The notes under the pieces were generated by a model. The model made no database searches. It was given only the letters and a program-made list of their open reading frames with translations, and had not been told where the DNA came from. A stretch of 18,059 bases of DNA from NCBI GenBank assembly GCA_937915885.1, contig CALGGP010000008.1, forward strand, positions 1-18,059, given 5' to 3'. Positions 7,001 through 13,692 of the stretch are shown one piece after another; the first letter of the stretch is position 1; each line of letters begins with the position of its first letter. Source of the stretch: an uncultured Selenomonadales bacterium. GTDB taxonomy: Bacteria; Bacillota; Negativicutes; Selenomonadales; Selenomonadaceae. The position numbers and the translations under genes are program-made.

Positions 7001-9553
7001 ACCACGTCGGGCGGCGATACAACGTCGGGCGGCGACACCACGTCGGGCGGCGATACCACGTCGGGCGGCAATGATACCACGTCGGGCGGCAATGATACCG
7101 TCGGCGTCGAGTTCAATCCGAAGAAGCCGGCACTGATCACCGTTCGCGATCCGTTCAGCGGCACCATCGACGCAAAAACTTATTCCGATAAAGTCACGAC
7201 GATCGACGCGTCGAAGTCGACTAAGCCCGTCGTGCTCAAGGGCGGCGATAAATCCTCGGTGATCAAAGCGGGCTCGGGCGGCGCAACTCTCGTCGGAGGC
7301 AAAAACGCCGATAAACTTTACGGCGGCACGGGCGCTGATGAGTTCGTTTACACCGTCGGGGAAGGCGCCGATGTTCTTTACAGCGTTTCGTCCGATGATG
7401 TGATCAGCGTTGACGGCGCGACGAAGGATAAATTTATTCTCAAGGACAGCAAAAATGTCGTGACGCTCACCTTCGACGGCGATAAAAATTCCAAGCTCAC
7501 CATCAATAAAACGGAATCGAAGGGCGCGCTCTCGTTCGATGTCGACGGCGAAATTTTTACTTACGGTTCGCTCCCCTCGGGCGTCACTTTCGATAGTAAC
7601 GACAAAAAAACGGCGTTGAAGATCGGCGCGACGGCAGCGGACGGAGTGATCGTCGACGCGGCGGATATCGTTTCGACCGCTAAGACCATCGACGGCTCGG
7701 CGGCTGGCGGCACGGTTAAATTGATCGGCAATGATATCGCCAACGTGATCCGCGCGGGTGCTCACGGCTCGACGCTCGACGGCGGACGCGGAGCCGATAA
7801 ACTTTACGGCGGCAACGGCGCTGATGTGTTTATGTGGTCGGCGGGCGGCGGCAACGATGTCATTTATAATTTCGACGGCACCGACGAAGATATCATTGTG
7901 CTCAACGGCGTTGCTTCTTTGACCGGCGCCAAGGAGACCGTCAATAAGATCGAGGTGACGATCGGCAAGGAAAAACTTTCGGTCGATAACCCCGTCGGCA
8001 AGACGACGTTCGTCAATGACTCGGGCGCCACGCTGTATTCGGCGGGCGTCAATCTCCCCGTCGGCGTCGACTATAACAAAAACAAAACGACTGTGACGAT
8101 TGCCAAGGGCGCCGACATTGATTCGCTCGACGCAAACGATCTGTTCTCGACGGTGAAAATTGTCGACGCCTCCAAATTCGACGGCGCAATCAAAATCGTC
8201 GGCAACGCTCAGAATAATGAACTCCGCGCGGGTTCGGAAGGCTCGACGCTCGACGGCGGGGCGAAGGACGATAAACTTTACGGCGGCTCGGGCGTTGATC
8301 ACTTCGTTTATACCGTCGGTCAAGGCTCGGACGCACTCTTCAGCGTTGAGGCGCAAGACGTGATCGATTTGAGCGGCGCGACCTTCGATCAATTGCAATT
8401 CAAAGAAAGTAAAAACGTCGTGACGGTGACGTTCGCCAACGACAAAAAATCCAAGCTCACGATCAATAAAACGAATGAGAACGATGCGGTGATGTTCGAT
8501 CTCGGCGGCGTTGCTTACGGCTACGGGACGTTGCCCGCCGGTGTCGCTTATGCCGACGGCAAAAAGACGATAAAGATTGGCGCGGGCGTCAACGTCACGC
8601 TCGATGCGGCGGATTATGCGTCGACGGTGGTCACGCTCGACGGCTCGGAGGCGAAGGGCGCGATCGAGTTCGGTTACAAGTCGGGCGGCGGCAAGAAACA
8701 GATCGTCGGCTTCGATCCCGAAAAGGATTCGATCAAAATTGTCGGCGCGAAGGTGGAGGCGACGGACTTCACCGAAAAGGGCAAGGATATAATTTTGACG
8801 ATCGGTAAGGGATCGATCACTCTTAAAGACACTCCGCGCGGAACGATTACGGTCGAGAGCGACGGCGGGACGGTCGAATATAAAACGCTGCCGACGGGCG
8901 TCACGTACGATCCGAAGAAAAACGTCGTCAAGACGGATAAAACATTCGGCGGGACGCTCAACGCGGCTGAACTCGGCGTGCCGGTGAAAGAGCTCAACGG
9001 TGCGGCGTCGACGAAGGCGCTCGAGCTCCGCGCGGATTCGACGGCGACGAAGTTGACGGCGGGCGCGAACGGCTCAACTCTGATCGGCGGCTCGAAAAAC
9101 GATACGTTGATCGGAGGCAAGGGCGTCGACATTTTCATTACGAGCGGCGGCAATGATGTGATCGATAAATACACGGCGGGCGCGGATAAAATTTCGATCG
9201 TCGGCTCATTGAGCGCGGGCTCGATAAAGGGCTCCAACGTCGAGCTGACCACGTCGGAGGGCACGGTAACAGTCAAAGGCGTCGTCAATAAGGAGCTGAC
9301 GTTGACGGTCGACGGCGCGGATCGAAAATATAAATTCACCAAAAAAGAGCCGACACTTGACGCCGCGCTGATAACGTCGAGTGCGGAGCTGATGTCGGGC
9401 GTCGACGATTATTGGTTCGATATCGACGCTCAATCCGATCCGCTTGAAAATGTTCTCGAGCAAAAAAATATCTCCGTCGCGCTCGACGAAGATTTTAATC
9501 CGAAAAATATTTTCCAATCGATCAACGTAGCAGCCTCCGCGCGGAAGCGTTGA
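4037..9553 (+). CDS. Giant RTX-like calcium-binding beta-roll protein, probably secreted or surface-exposed
   Basis: 1838 residues from ATG 4037. GGGAG at 4024-4028 is correctly spaced for this ATG; the upstream GTG 4028 and ATG 4031 are too close to it. There is no N-terminal signal peptide. In order: a Trp/Tyr-rich start (1-80); RTX-like repeats (about 85-155); a helix-rich segment (about 202-410) resembling pre-toxin or membrane-interacting regions; about 15 repeats of 18-19 residues with GxGNDxI cores (about 464-771); another short block (about 838-925); a DTTSGG linker (about 976-1022); three or more modules of about 160 residues (about 1025-1765); and an acidic, aromatic tail. I see only one cysteine. 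RTX proteins bind Ca2+ on GGxGxDxUx loops and usually leave by type I secretion. No secretion genes lie in the window. Adhesin, surface-layer or toxin-like roles are all possible. Confidence 0.85.
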   Translation: MIDENGLEIKGSQYYHYQHLSNGNVKIYNGAWNHVFNWYTYSDGDTGWDHPKQWVSDVDDEGNTYYHWKYDHDDNSATGYPTVSGNDAILTAGDGNDEIVNEADGCVLNGGAGDDRLVNSGDHVVITGGTGNDNIANSGDDVIFSHLGGNDVVSGFNAASKVHAAADPIVDIEYRGENVIFYFGTEEDEYSANPYGEREELGGTDDNDAMTNGAWKKLLGAAGTGAGHLKDGMNLLPPIEDPEIKQLEYRINSRANKVKNFDQLAPKTDQYKKVSRKLGRQYARKLGKMNKLNAQVGSVAKGLGAFSTAVDVYEAYDAWQEYKSNPTDENWDNFVNEGIDVLIEGLSYVPSLSFLKLPFAGTAAKEIVRQLYAQSRDAGDTKLLDDLRAFLDERLAPPAADDEPQDNITGTMTLLNAKQYFGKEIFSADGNYQLVSSEAMYASNAQLDASNDDAVIMSDDSGTVSGGVGNDVMLNSSVNLVVMDGGLGDDFINNYDSSRVTLKGADGNDMIVNSNSPKALIESGNGNDTIVNDYSDGVTINAGDGDNIVKTYDSDNVNVVAGNGNNVVDNIGANVSIQTGSSDDVVSNMGVRASINTGGGNDFIDSFGDEATIDAGAGDDFILVEGKNIFVKASDGDNYIETRDNTNAFIETGDGEDYVVNYGDAGTINTGGGDDIITNAADRSSISSGGSDDYIEIEGAFNTVRAGEGDDFVIVEGNSNVLVGDGGDDEIFILDGSNNTIFGGAGNDTIYLSDNGNNVVRYALGDGDDVIEGFQSTSTLQIVFPLDDANNYTRQTVGSDVIIGVGEGSIILSGAASLTNFNIEIVNEEIVEEDVTIIGGTAGDDTINNTLEGVIIDARGGDDYVYNSGSNVTINAGAGNDTALNYAADSTIIGGVGDDYIRNWGQNGLIVYAEGDGNDTVNSFYINDTLRLELPLGVGYSTVGKGDNIIVTAGSGSITFLNAKNEPLKIETVRGDETSSGDTMSGGDTTSGGDTTSGGDTTSGGDTTSGGNDTTSGGNDTVGVEFNPKKPALITVRDPFSGTIDAKTYSDKVTTIDASKSTKPVVLKGGDKSSVIKAGSGGATLVGGKNADKLYGGTGADEFVYTVGEGADVLYSVSSDDVISVDGATKDKFILKDSKNVVTLTFDGDKNSKLTINKTESKGALSFDVDGEIFTYGSLPSGVTFDSNDKKTALKIGATAADGVIVDAADIVSTAKTIDGSAAGGTVKLIGNDIANVIRAGAHGSTLDGGRGADKLYGGNGADVFMWSAGGGNDVIYNFDGTDEDIIVLNGVASLTGAKETVNKIEVTIGKEKLSVDNPVGKTTFVNDSGATLYSAGVNLPVGVDYNKNKTTVTIAKGADIDSLDANDLFSTVKIVDASKFDGAIKIVGNAQNNELRAGSEGSTLDGGAKDDKLYGGSGVDHFVYTVGQGSDALFSVEAQDVIDLSGATFDQLQFKESKNVVTVTFANDKKSKLTINKTNENDAVMFDLGGVAYGYGTLPAGVAYADGKKTIKIGAGVNVTLDAADYASTVVTLDGSEAKGAIEFGYKSGGGKKQIVGFDPEKDSIKIVGAKVEATDFTEKGKDIILTIGKGSITLKDTPRGTITVESDGGTVEYKTLPTGVTYDPKKNVVKTDKTFGGTLNAAELGVPVKELNGAASTKALELRADSTATKLTAGANGSTLIGGSKNDTLIGGKGVDIFITSGGNDVIDKYTAGADKISIVGSLSAGSIKGSNVELTTSEGTVTVKGVVNKELTLTVDGADRKYKFTKKEPTLDAALITSSAELMSGVDDYWFDIDAQSDPLENVLEQKNISVALDEDFNPKNIFQSINVAASARKR
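5426..6366 (+). repeat. Array of about fifteen 18-19-residue RTX-type repeats in the giant protein
   Basis: Successive units include GGLGDDFINNYDSSRVTLK, GNGNDTIVNDYSDGVTINA, GGGNDFIDSFGDEATIDA and GAGNDTIYLSDNGNNVVRYA. Each pairs a recognisable calcium-type nonapeptide (G-G/D-x-G-N/D-D-x-hydrophobic) with a second nine-residue turn that keeps a G/N and a V-x-I pattern but has lost the double-glycine motif. Two turns per unit fit one complete beta-roll coil. Units differ from one another in DNA sequence, so this is an old, diversified array. Confidence 0.8.
6962..7102 (+). repeat. 18-base minisatellite encoding a DTTSGG linker
   Basis: After an imperfect first copy (6962-6979), five 18-base units coding D-T-T/M-S-G-G run from 6980 to 7069. 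A 21-base variant with an added Asn codon (7070-7090) and a partial unit follow. Synonymous differences are few (gac/gat, acc/aca), which points to recent or ongoing copy-number change. All units keep frame. The segment separates the RTX arrays from the C-terminal modules and is probably flexible and extracellular. Confidence 0.85.
7110..9330 (+). repeat. C-terminal modules of about 160 residues in the giant protein
   Basis: GATAAACTTTACGGCGGC recurs exactly at 7310, 7796 and 8270, giving module lengths of 486 and 474 bases. Each copy codes DKLYGG followed by G-x-D-x-F and a G-x-G-x-D turn, then beta-strand segments and a T-L/P-x-G-V-x-Y/F turn. The first and third copies are most alike (SKLTINKT recurs). 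Later sequence to 9330 repeats the same elements in diverged form (GSTLIGGSKNDTLIGGKG near 9070). This is duplication within the gene. Confidence 0.75.
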
Positions 9554-9563
9554 AAACATTATG

Positions 9564-9589
9564 CGGGCGGTCGACGCCCGTTTTTTTTT
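9564..9589 (+). terminator. Intrinsic terminator of the giant repeat gene
   Basis: CGGGCG (9564-9569), loop GTCGA, CGCCCG (9575-9580), then nine Ts (9581-9589), starting 10 bases after the stop codon. The minus-strand stop codon of the convergent chemoreceptor gene lies at 9588-9590, inside the T run. On the minus strand the hairpin is not followed at once by a T run, so it is mainly a plus-strand terminator. Confidence 0.85.
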
Positions 9590-11273
9590 ACAACTTGAAA
9601 CGCCGAATTTCGTTTTGAAGGTCTTGCGCCAGCTCCGACAATTTGCCGCTCGCCGCCGCCATTTCATGCATCGCCGCCGCTTGTTCTTCCGACGACGCCG
9701 ACACGTTTTGAGATTCCTCGACCGCCGTCCGGCTCAGCCCGTTTATTTCTTCCATCGATACCAAAATCATTGCGCTCGAGTCGCTCACCACGTCTATTTG
9801 CTCGATCGATTTTGCGATGCTCGAATACAACTGCCGTATTTGTTCTTCGATCCCGTCGAACGCCGTCCCCGTTTCGAGCACCGACGATGCGCCCTCGCCC
9901 ACGCTCTGATTGCCTTTTCGGATCGATTGCACCGCCGTCTCCGTGTCCTCTTGAATGTTGCCGATTAATGTCGCGATCGATGCCGCCGCCTCTTGAGACG
10001 CCGTCGCCAACTTTCTTACTTCGTCGGCGACCACCGCGAATCCTCGACCGTGCTCGCCCGCGCGCGCCGCTTCTATCGCCGCGTTGAGCGCAAGTAAATT
10101 CGTCTGATCGGCTATCGCTCCGATCGTCTCGACTATCGAGCCGATTTCCTTTGACCGCGCGCCTAATCCTTCTACCAAATCCGCCGACGATTGTACTTGC
10201 TCCTCGATCCGTTTGATTTGATCCACCGCGTGATTCGACCGCTCGCGTCCGATTGCCGTCTTGCGCTTGCACTCGTCGAGCGCCTCTTGCATTTTCTCCG
10301 TCACCATGTGCAGCTCGCCCATCTTGACGTGCGTCTCGTCGACAAGCGTCTCGAGCGCCTCAACCGTTTTCGATTGTTTTTCCGCGCCTTCGCTCAACCG
10401 TACCGTGTTCGTCGCCGCCAATTCTACCGAATCCGACGCCTGTTGTGAGTTCGCTGTCAATTCCTCCGACGACGCCGCCACGATCTCCGAGCTCCGCGCC
10501 ATGTTCGTCACCAGCGCCTTTAATTTGCCTTTCATGTCGTTTGCGCCCTTCGCCAACCGTCCGATCTCGTCAGAGCGCGCCACAGGAAAATCCTCCCCGC
10601 GTAAATCTCCGCGCGATATTTTTTCGAGCTCGTCCGTCACCTCATGCAATGGTCTCAACGCTCGACCGAGCAACACCCACACGACCACGCCGATCGGGAT
10701 CAAAATGATTGCAATCGCCGCCGCCATCGTCACGATAAAATTTTTATTGACATCGTCAAGCTCGTGCACCGACAAGCCCACAAACAGCATCCCGATCACG
10801 TTGCCGGCTTTATCTTTTATCGGCTCATAGGCGCTGTGATATTCCTCGCCGACCACATCAGCCACGCCCGTATAACTTTCGCCGCCCTTGAGCACCGCAT
10901 CGATCACGGGTTGAGACGCCTTCGTGCCGACCGAGCGCTTACGACTGCTGTCGCGGACGGTCGTCGCCGCGCGCGTGTCGCCGTTGAATACCGTCACGTG
11001 CCCGCCGCTCACTCGCGACAGATGATCTACAACATCGTCGGCGCCGTCCATTTTTTTTTCGCCCTTGAAAAGACTGCCGTTTTTAATCTCCCAATCGCCG
11101 GGATATTCATAGTCAAGCAGCTCGAGCGCCGCGCGCACGTTCGATGCCGCCTTCGCCTGCAGCGCCATGTTGAAGCCCGCCGCCGCGCTGTGATAATTCA
11201 TCAGCCCCATTATCGCGCACACCACGATGATCAGCGCGTCGATGCCTATCATCGCCTTCGTCCTCAAATTCAT
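9588..11273 (-). CDS. Methyl-accepting chemotaxis protein with a single extracellular Cache domain
   Basis: 561 residues. The start is the ATG at 11273, with GGAGGTG just upstream. A transmembrane helix at about 8-25 is followed by a periplasmic domain of about 150 residues. That domain ends in GEEYHSAYEPIKDKAGNVIG and a G-L-S-V strand, the pattern of single-Cache chemoreceptors (often sensing small organic acids). A second helix (about 178-202) leads to a HAMP domain (about 203-256), and the methyl-accepting coiled coil runs to the C-terminus. The signalling tip contains ADQTNLLALNAAIEAARAG, the most conserved receptor stretch. There is no CheR-docking pentapeptide at the end (ends RRFKL). 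It relays ligand binding to CheA/CheW and so implies motility. It lies 13 bases downstream of ung and is probably co-transcribed with it. The ligand is unknown. Confidence 0.95.
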   Translation of the reverse strand: MNLRTKAMIGIDALIIVVCAIMGLMNYHSAAAGFNMALQAKAASNVRAALELLDYEYPGDWEIKNGSLFKGEKKMDGADDVVDHLSRVSGGHVTVFNGDTRAATTVRDSSRKRSVGTKASQPVIDAVLKGGESYTGVADVVGEEYHSAYEPIKDKAGNVIGMLFVGLSVHELDDVNKNFIVTMAAAIAIILIPIGVVVWVLLGRALRPLHEVTDELEKISRGDLRGEDFPVARSDEIGRLAKGANDMKGKLKALVTNMARSSEIVAASSEELTANSQQASDSVELAATNTVRLSEGAEKQSKTVEALETLVDETHVKMGELHMVTEKMQEALDECKRKTAIGRERSNHAVDQIKRIEEQVQSSADLVEGLGARSKEIGSIVETIGAIADQTNLLALNAAIEAARAGEHGRGFAVVADEVRKLATASQEAAASIATLIGNIQEDTETAVQSIRKGNQSVGEGASSVLETGTAFDGIEEQIRQLYSSIAKSIEQIDVVSDSSAMILVSMEEINGLSRTAVEESQNVSASSEEQAAAMHEMAAASGKLSELAQDLQNEIRRFKL

Positions 11274-11286
11274 TGCTACACCTCCG

Positions 11287-11964
11287 TCATTTTAAATTCG
11301 GTATCTGCCAATCGATTGGCGTCTCACCGTTGTCGATCAAAAATTTGTTGGCTTTCGAGAACGGGCGGCTCCCGAAAAATCCTTTCGTCGCCGACAACGG
11401 ACTGGGGTGCGCCGACTCGACGATCAGATGTTGCGGATTGGTGATCAATAATTTTTTCCGTCGCGCGTAATTGCCCCATAAGATGAAGGCGATCGGTTTA
11501 TCGCGCTCGTTGAGCAGGCTGATGATCCGATCGGTGAAATGCTCCCAACCCTTGCCCTGATGCGAATTGGCGAAATGTTCTCGGACGGTGAGCACGGCGT
11601 TCAATAAGAGGACGCCCTGATCAGCCCACAGCTTGAGGCAACCGTTATCGGGAATGAAACAGCCGAGATCGGTCTGCAGTTCTTTGAAAATGTTGACGAG
11701 CGACGGGGGCGGCTCGACGCCGGGCTGAACGGAAAAACTTAATCCGTGTGCTTGACCGCGTTCGTGGTACGGGTCTTGCCCGAGGATCACAACCTTCGTC
11801 GACGAGTAGGGAGTATAGTGGAGCGCGTTGAAGATCGAATACATGTCGGGGAAAATCGTCCGCGACCGATATTCGCCGATCAAAAATTGTCGCAGCTGTC
11901 GATAATAGGGCTCCTGCAGTTCGGCGTCGAGGTATTGAGCCCAATCGTTTTTGAAAATCTGCAT
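11287..11964 (-). CDS. ung: Uracil-DNA glycosylase (family 1)
   Basis: 225 residues, the usual size for bacterial Ung. The start MQIFKNDW at 11964 is chosen because GGAGG (11970-11974) lies 5 bases upstream. The frame stays open further upstream only through a GC-rich repeat element whose translation is not protein-like. Diagnostic motifs are present: GQDPYH (62-67, with the catalytic Asp that activates water), LLLNAVLTVR (119-128) and HPSPLS (186-191, the minor-groove loop with catalytic His). The enzyme removes uracil from DNA to begin base excision repair. It precedes the chemoreceptor gene closely on the same strand, an association with no obvious functional link. Confidence 0.96.
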   Translation of the reverse strand: MQIFKNDWAQYLDAELQEPYYRQLRQFLIGEYRSRTIFPDMYSIFNALHYTPYSSTKVVILGQDPYHERGQAHGLSFSVQPGVEPPPSLVNIFKELQTDLGCFIPDNGCLKLWADQGVLLLNAVLTVREHFANSHQGKGWEHFTDRIISLLNERDKPIAFILWGNYARRKKLLITNPQHLIVESAHPSPLSATKGFFGSRPFSKANKFLIDNGETPIDWQIPNLK

Positions 11965-11985
11965 CGTTGCCTCCAATTTTTTATA

Positions 11986-12061
11986 GGGCGCCGCCAGCGC
12001 TCCCACCCATGGTGCTCGGCGCCCAACGAAGGTAGCGATCCCACCCCGCGCCGACGGCGCC
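11986..12061 (+). repeat. Palindromic intergenic element, copy A
   Basis: 76 bases. Left arm GGGCGCCGCCAGCGCTCCC, central GGCGCCCAAC at 12018-12027 (offset 32) and right arm ending ACGGCGCC (offset 70). The arms pair over 12 of 14 positions. It shares the GAAGGTAGCG segment after the central box with copy B at 13609. Confidence 0.8.
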
Positions 12062-12109
12062 TCGAGCGTCGGCAGATGCAAACTGCCGGGGGCGGGATCA
12101 AAATTTTTT

Positions 12110-12372
12110 TGGCGCCGACAACGCGGGAGAGCGAACCCTCCTTGGTTGGGCGTCGACATTCGGGGCTCCCTCGGATCGAAAGGCGTAACTCGCCGTGGAG
12201 GCGGGCGACCGTCAACGGGTTGGACAAGCCGACCTCGGTTGGGCGCCGACATTCGGGGCTCCCTCGGGGCGAAGGGTGCAACTCGCCGTGGGGGCGGGCG
12301 CCGACAACGCGGGTGGGCATGCCGTCCTCAGTTGGGCGCTGCCATTGGGGGGCGGGTGCGGCGGCGGCGCCC
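12110..12372 (-). repeat. Tandem array with 93-base period built from the palindromic element, inverted
   Basis: Three units begin at 12110, 12203 and 12296. The first two are 93 bases and the last is a 77-base element. Landmarks recur at exactly 93 bases, for example GTTGGGCG at 12145, 12238 and 12331. Units 1 and 2 share CGACATTCGGGGCTCCCTCG and a CTCGCCGTGG(A/G)GG tail. The array faces copy A head to head, so copy A and unit 1 could pair over roughly 40 bases with mismatches. Confidence 0.8.
12296..12372 (-). repeat. Palindromic intergenic element, copy E (inverted, last unit of the array)
   Basis: Read on the minus strand it begins GGGCGCCGCCGCCGC, carries AATGGCAGCGCCCAAC in the centre and ends in GTCGGCGCCC. 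The central segment matches copy D at 17858 exactly over those 16 bases. The arms pair less well (about 12 of 15) than in copies B and C. Confidence 0.75.
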
Positions 12373-12385
12373 TTACTTTTTTTGA

Positions 12386-13312
12386 TCAGTGGAACATAAA
12401 TTTTTGCCGACAATAAGTTCTGTACTCGAAACCTCCGCGCGGAGCCGTTTCAATCCGTTTAAATTCTTCCCGACCGTCGAGATCGATCAATCGAACGTCG
12501 GCGTCCGATACAGCGTCGACCATCGTCACCCGCGCTTCGACTATATACGCCATCAGCTGACGATAAATTTCTCCGCCGCCGATTATAAAATTTTTTTCTT
12601 CCGTCGACAGCCGATCAAATAATTCTTCAATGCCGCCGACCGTTTCAACGCCGTCGTTCGGTCGATGCGTGATCACTATATTGCGCCGCCCGTCGAGAAT
12701 TTTTCCGATCGATTCAAACGTCCGCCGCCCCATGATCACCGTCGAACCCCAAGTCATTTCTCGAAACCGTTTCATGTCCTCTTCAATCCGATAAAGCAAT
12801 CGACCGTCGATCCCCAAGCCCCACGCCCGATCGACGCACGCGATCATTTTCAATCGATAATCCATCGGACTGCCATGAGTTTTTCGCACTCCGTCATCGA
12901 CAATCGGAGCGAGCCCGTCAATCAGATCGCGCATCGGGATTTTTACAAAGTTTCTTCGATCCATGAAGGGATGCGGCACCGTCAAACGCGGCGTCGAAAT
13001 TTTTTTGTCGTCGATCGTGAGGATGTCGAGATCGATCGTCCGCGCGCCCCAATGCTCCGTCCGCACCCGTCCGAGCGCCGCCTCGATCGATTGCAACCGA
13101 TTCAATAATTCTTCGGGCTCGAGCGATGTTTCGAGGCGCGCGACCGCGTTGATGTAATTCGGTTGGTTGTCGACGCCCCAAGGCTCCGTCTCATAAAAAA
13201 ATGACACGCCCGACAACTCGACGCCCGCAATTTCATTGATGAGTGTAAGTGCGCGGCGCAGAGTATGTCGGCGTGCTCCGAGGTTCGAGCCGAGCCCGAT
13301 CAAACATTTCAT
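12386..13312 (-). CDS. Bifunctional HPPK-DHFR fusion (folate biosynthesis)
   Basis: 308 residues, ATG at 13312 in an ATGA overlap with the glutaredoxin stop. Residues 1-149 are 6-hydroxymethyl-7,8-dihydropterin pyrophosphokinase (FolK): GLGSNLGAR (6-14), FYETEPWG (39-46), HWGARTIDLDIL (87-98, with the Mg-binding Asp pair 95/97) and VPHPFMDRRNFV (112-123). Residues about 150-308 are dihydrofolate reductase: MIACVDRAWGLG (156-167), EEDMKRFREMT (177-187, D179 at the catalytic acid position), VIMGRRTFESIG (192-203), GRRNIVITHRP (208-218) and FIIGGGEIYRQL (242-253). The usual Pro-Trp before the catalytic helix is LY here. The two enzymes act at non-adjacent steps, before and after dihydropteroate synthase and dihydrofolate synthase. 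folK fusions to folB or folP are well known; fusion to DHFR is less usual. Both halves look intact. Confidence 0.92.
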   Translation of the reverse strand: MKCLIGLGSNLGARRHTLRRALTLINEIAGVELSGVSFFYETEPWGVDNQPNYINAVARLETSLEPEELLNRLQSIEAALGRVRTEHWGARTIDLDILTIDDKKISTPRLTVPHPFMDRRNFVKIPMRDLIDGLAPIVDDGVRKTHGSPMDYRLKMIACVDRAWGLGIDGRLLYRIEEDMKRFREMTWGSTVIMGRRTFESIGKILDGRRNIVITHRPNDGVETVGGIEELFDRLSTEEKNFIIGGGEIYRQLMAYIVEARVTMVDAVSDADVRLIDLDGREEFKRIETAPRGGFEYRTYCRQKFMFH

Positions 13313-13533
13313 TGAATCAACGCGTCAATCTTTTCGCGGTCGAAACCGACAACGTAATCGGTGCCGTTGGTGATCACCGGAACCATGGTATCGCCCGAGA
13401 GTTTTTCGCAAGCGGCGGCGTCGGCGGCGTTGAGTTCGATGTTGCGCTCCTCGTAGGAGACGCCCTTCTGTTTGAGATAACGTTTCGCCTTGTCGCACCA
13501 CGGGCAACTGGTGATCGAGTAAACAGTCAGCAT
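13309..13533 (-). CDS. Small glutaredoxin/NrdH-like redoxin
   Basis: 74 residues, the normal size. ATG at 13533 has a full AGGAGGT (13542-13548) 8 bases upstream. The N-terminal strand TVYSITSC leads to the active site C10-P-W-C13. The cis-proline motif is MVPVI (P52), followed by VVGFDREKIDALI, the usual glutaredoxin ending. Such proteins pass electrons from glutathione or thioredoxin reductase to targets such as ribonucleotide reductase. trxB lies immediately upstream on the same strand, so thioredoxin reductase may be its reductant; that is an inference from position. Its stop overlaps the start of the folate fusion gene, indicating an operon. Confidence 0.9.
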   Translation of the reverse strand: MLTVYSITSCPWCDKAKRYLKQKGVSYEERNIELNAADAAACEKLSGDTMVPVITNGTDYVVGFDREKIDALIQ

Positions 13534-13608
13534 GAATTTTTACCTCCTAAAAACTTTATTTCCGTCCCGGGAAGGATATGCTTTCAGAACTTCGAGGCGA
13601 CGGTTCAG

Positions 13609-13684
13609 GGGCGCCGTCGACGCTCCCGCCCTCCGATGACGGCGCCCAACGAAGGTAGCGGTTCCCACCCGCGTCGGCGGCGCC
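13609..13684 (+). repeat. Palindromic intergenic element, copy B
   Basis: 76 bases between trxB and the glutaredoxin gene. Left arm GGGCGCCGTCGACGCTCCC, central GGCGCCCAAC at 13641-13650 and right arm GCGTCGGCGGCGCC. The arms can pair over 14 positions including one G-T/U. The left arm can instead pair with ten bases around the central box (GACGGCGCCC). Confidence 0.85.
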
Positions 13685-13692
13685 TTCCCTTC

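Larger units (their letters stand above)
11965..12385. other. 421-base gap between ung and the folate gene, filled by composite repeats
   Basis: No convincing gene. The gap holds one + oriented palindromic element (11986-12061), a small hairpin (CGGCAG 12070-12075 / CTGCCG 12083-12088), a run of seven Ts (12104-12110), and three tandem units in inverted orientation (12110-12372). Several frames stay open here on both strands, but their translations are Arg/Gly/Pro-rich repeats with no ribosome binding site or family resemblance. They are taken as a by-product of GC-rich repeats whose 93-base period is a multiple of three. A TATAAA (11980-11985, minus) sits too close to ung to be a useful promoter. 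Confidence 0.7.

Noticed and set aside
6905..8398. 497-residue minus-strand open frame opposite the giant gene
   Set aside because: It mirrors the repeat-rich coding strand, with Ile/Val/Arg/Ala-rich translation and repeats that copy the sense repeats. No start signals.
12021..12151. Integron attC-like pair: GCCCAAC (12021-12027) and GTTGGGC (12145-12151) fit the RYYYAAC/GTTRRRY core sites at attC-like distance
   Set aside because: The match is explained by two inverted copies of the local palindromic element. No integrase or cassette is present, and single copies elsewhere have only one of the two cores.
11965..12252. N-terminal extension of uracil-DNA glycosylase
   Set aside because: The extra residues translate the repeat element. 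A proper GGAGG lies 5 bases before ATG 11964, giving the normal Ung length.
11746..12416. Several long overlapping open frames on both strands, including one with a 31-residue repeat
   Set aside because: They follow the GC-rich repeat composite, whose 93-base period preserves frame. Their translations are Arg/Gly/Pro-rich, lack ribosome sites and overlap the well-supported ung gene.
13549..13608. Promoter for the glutaredoxin-folate operon
   Set aside because: Only a weak TATCCT with no acceptable -35 box was found. The operon may be read from trxB, or its promoter may be non-consensus.
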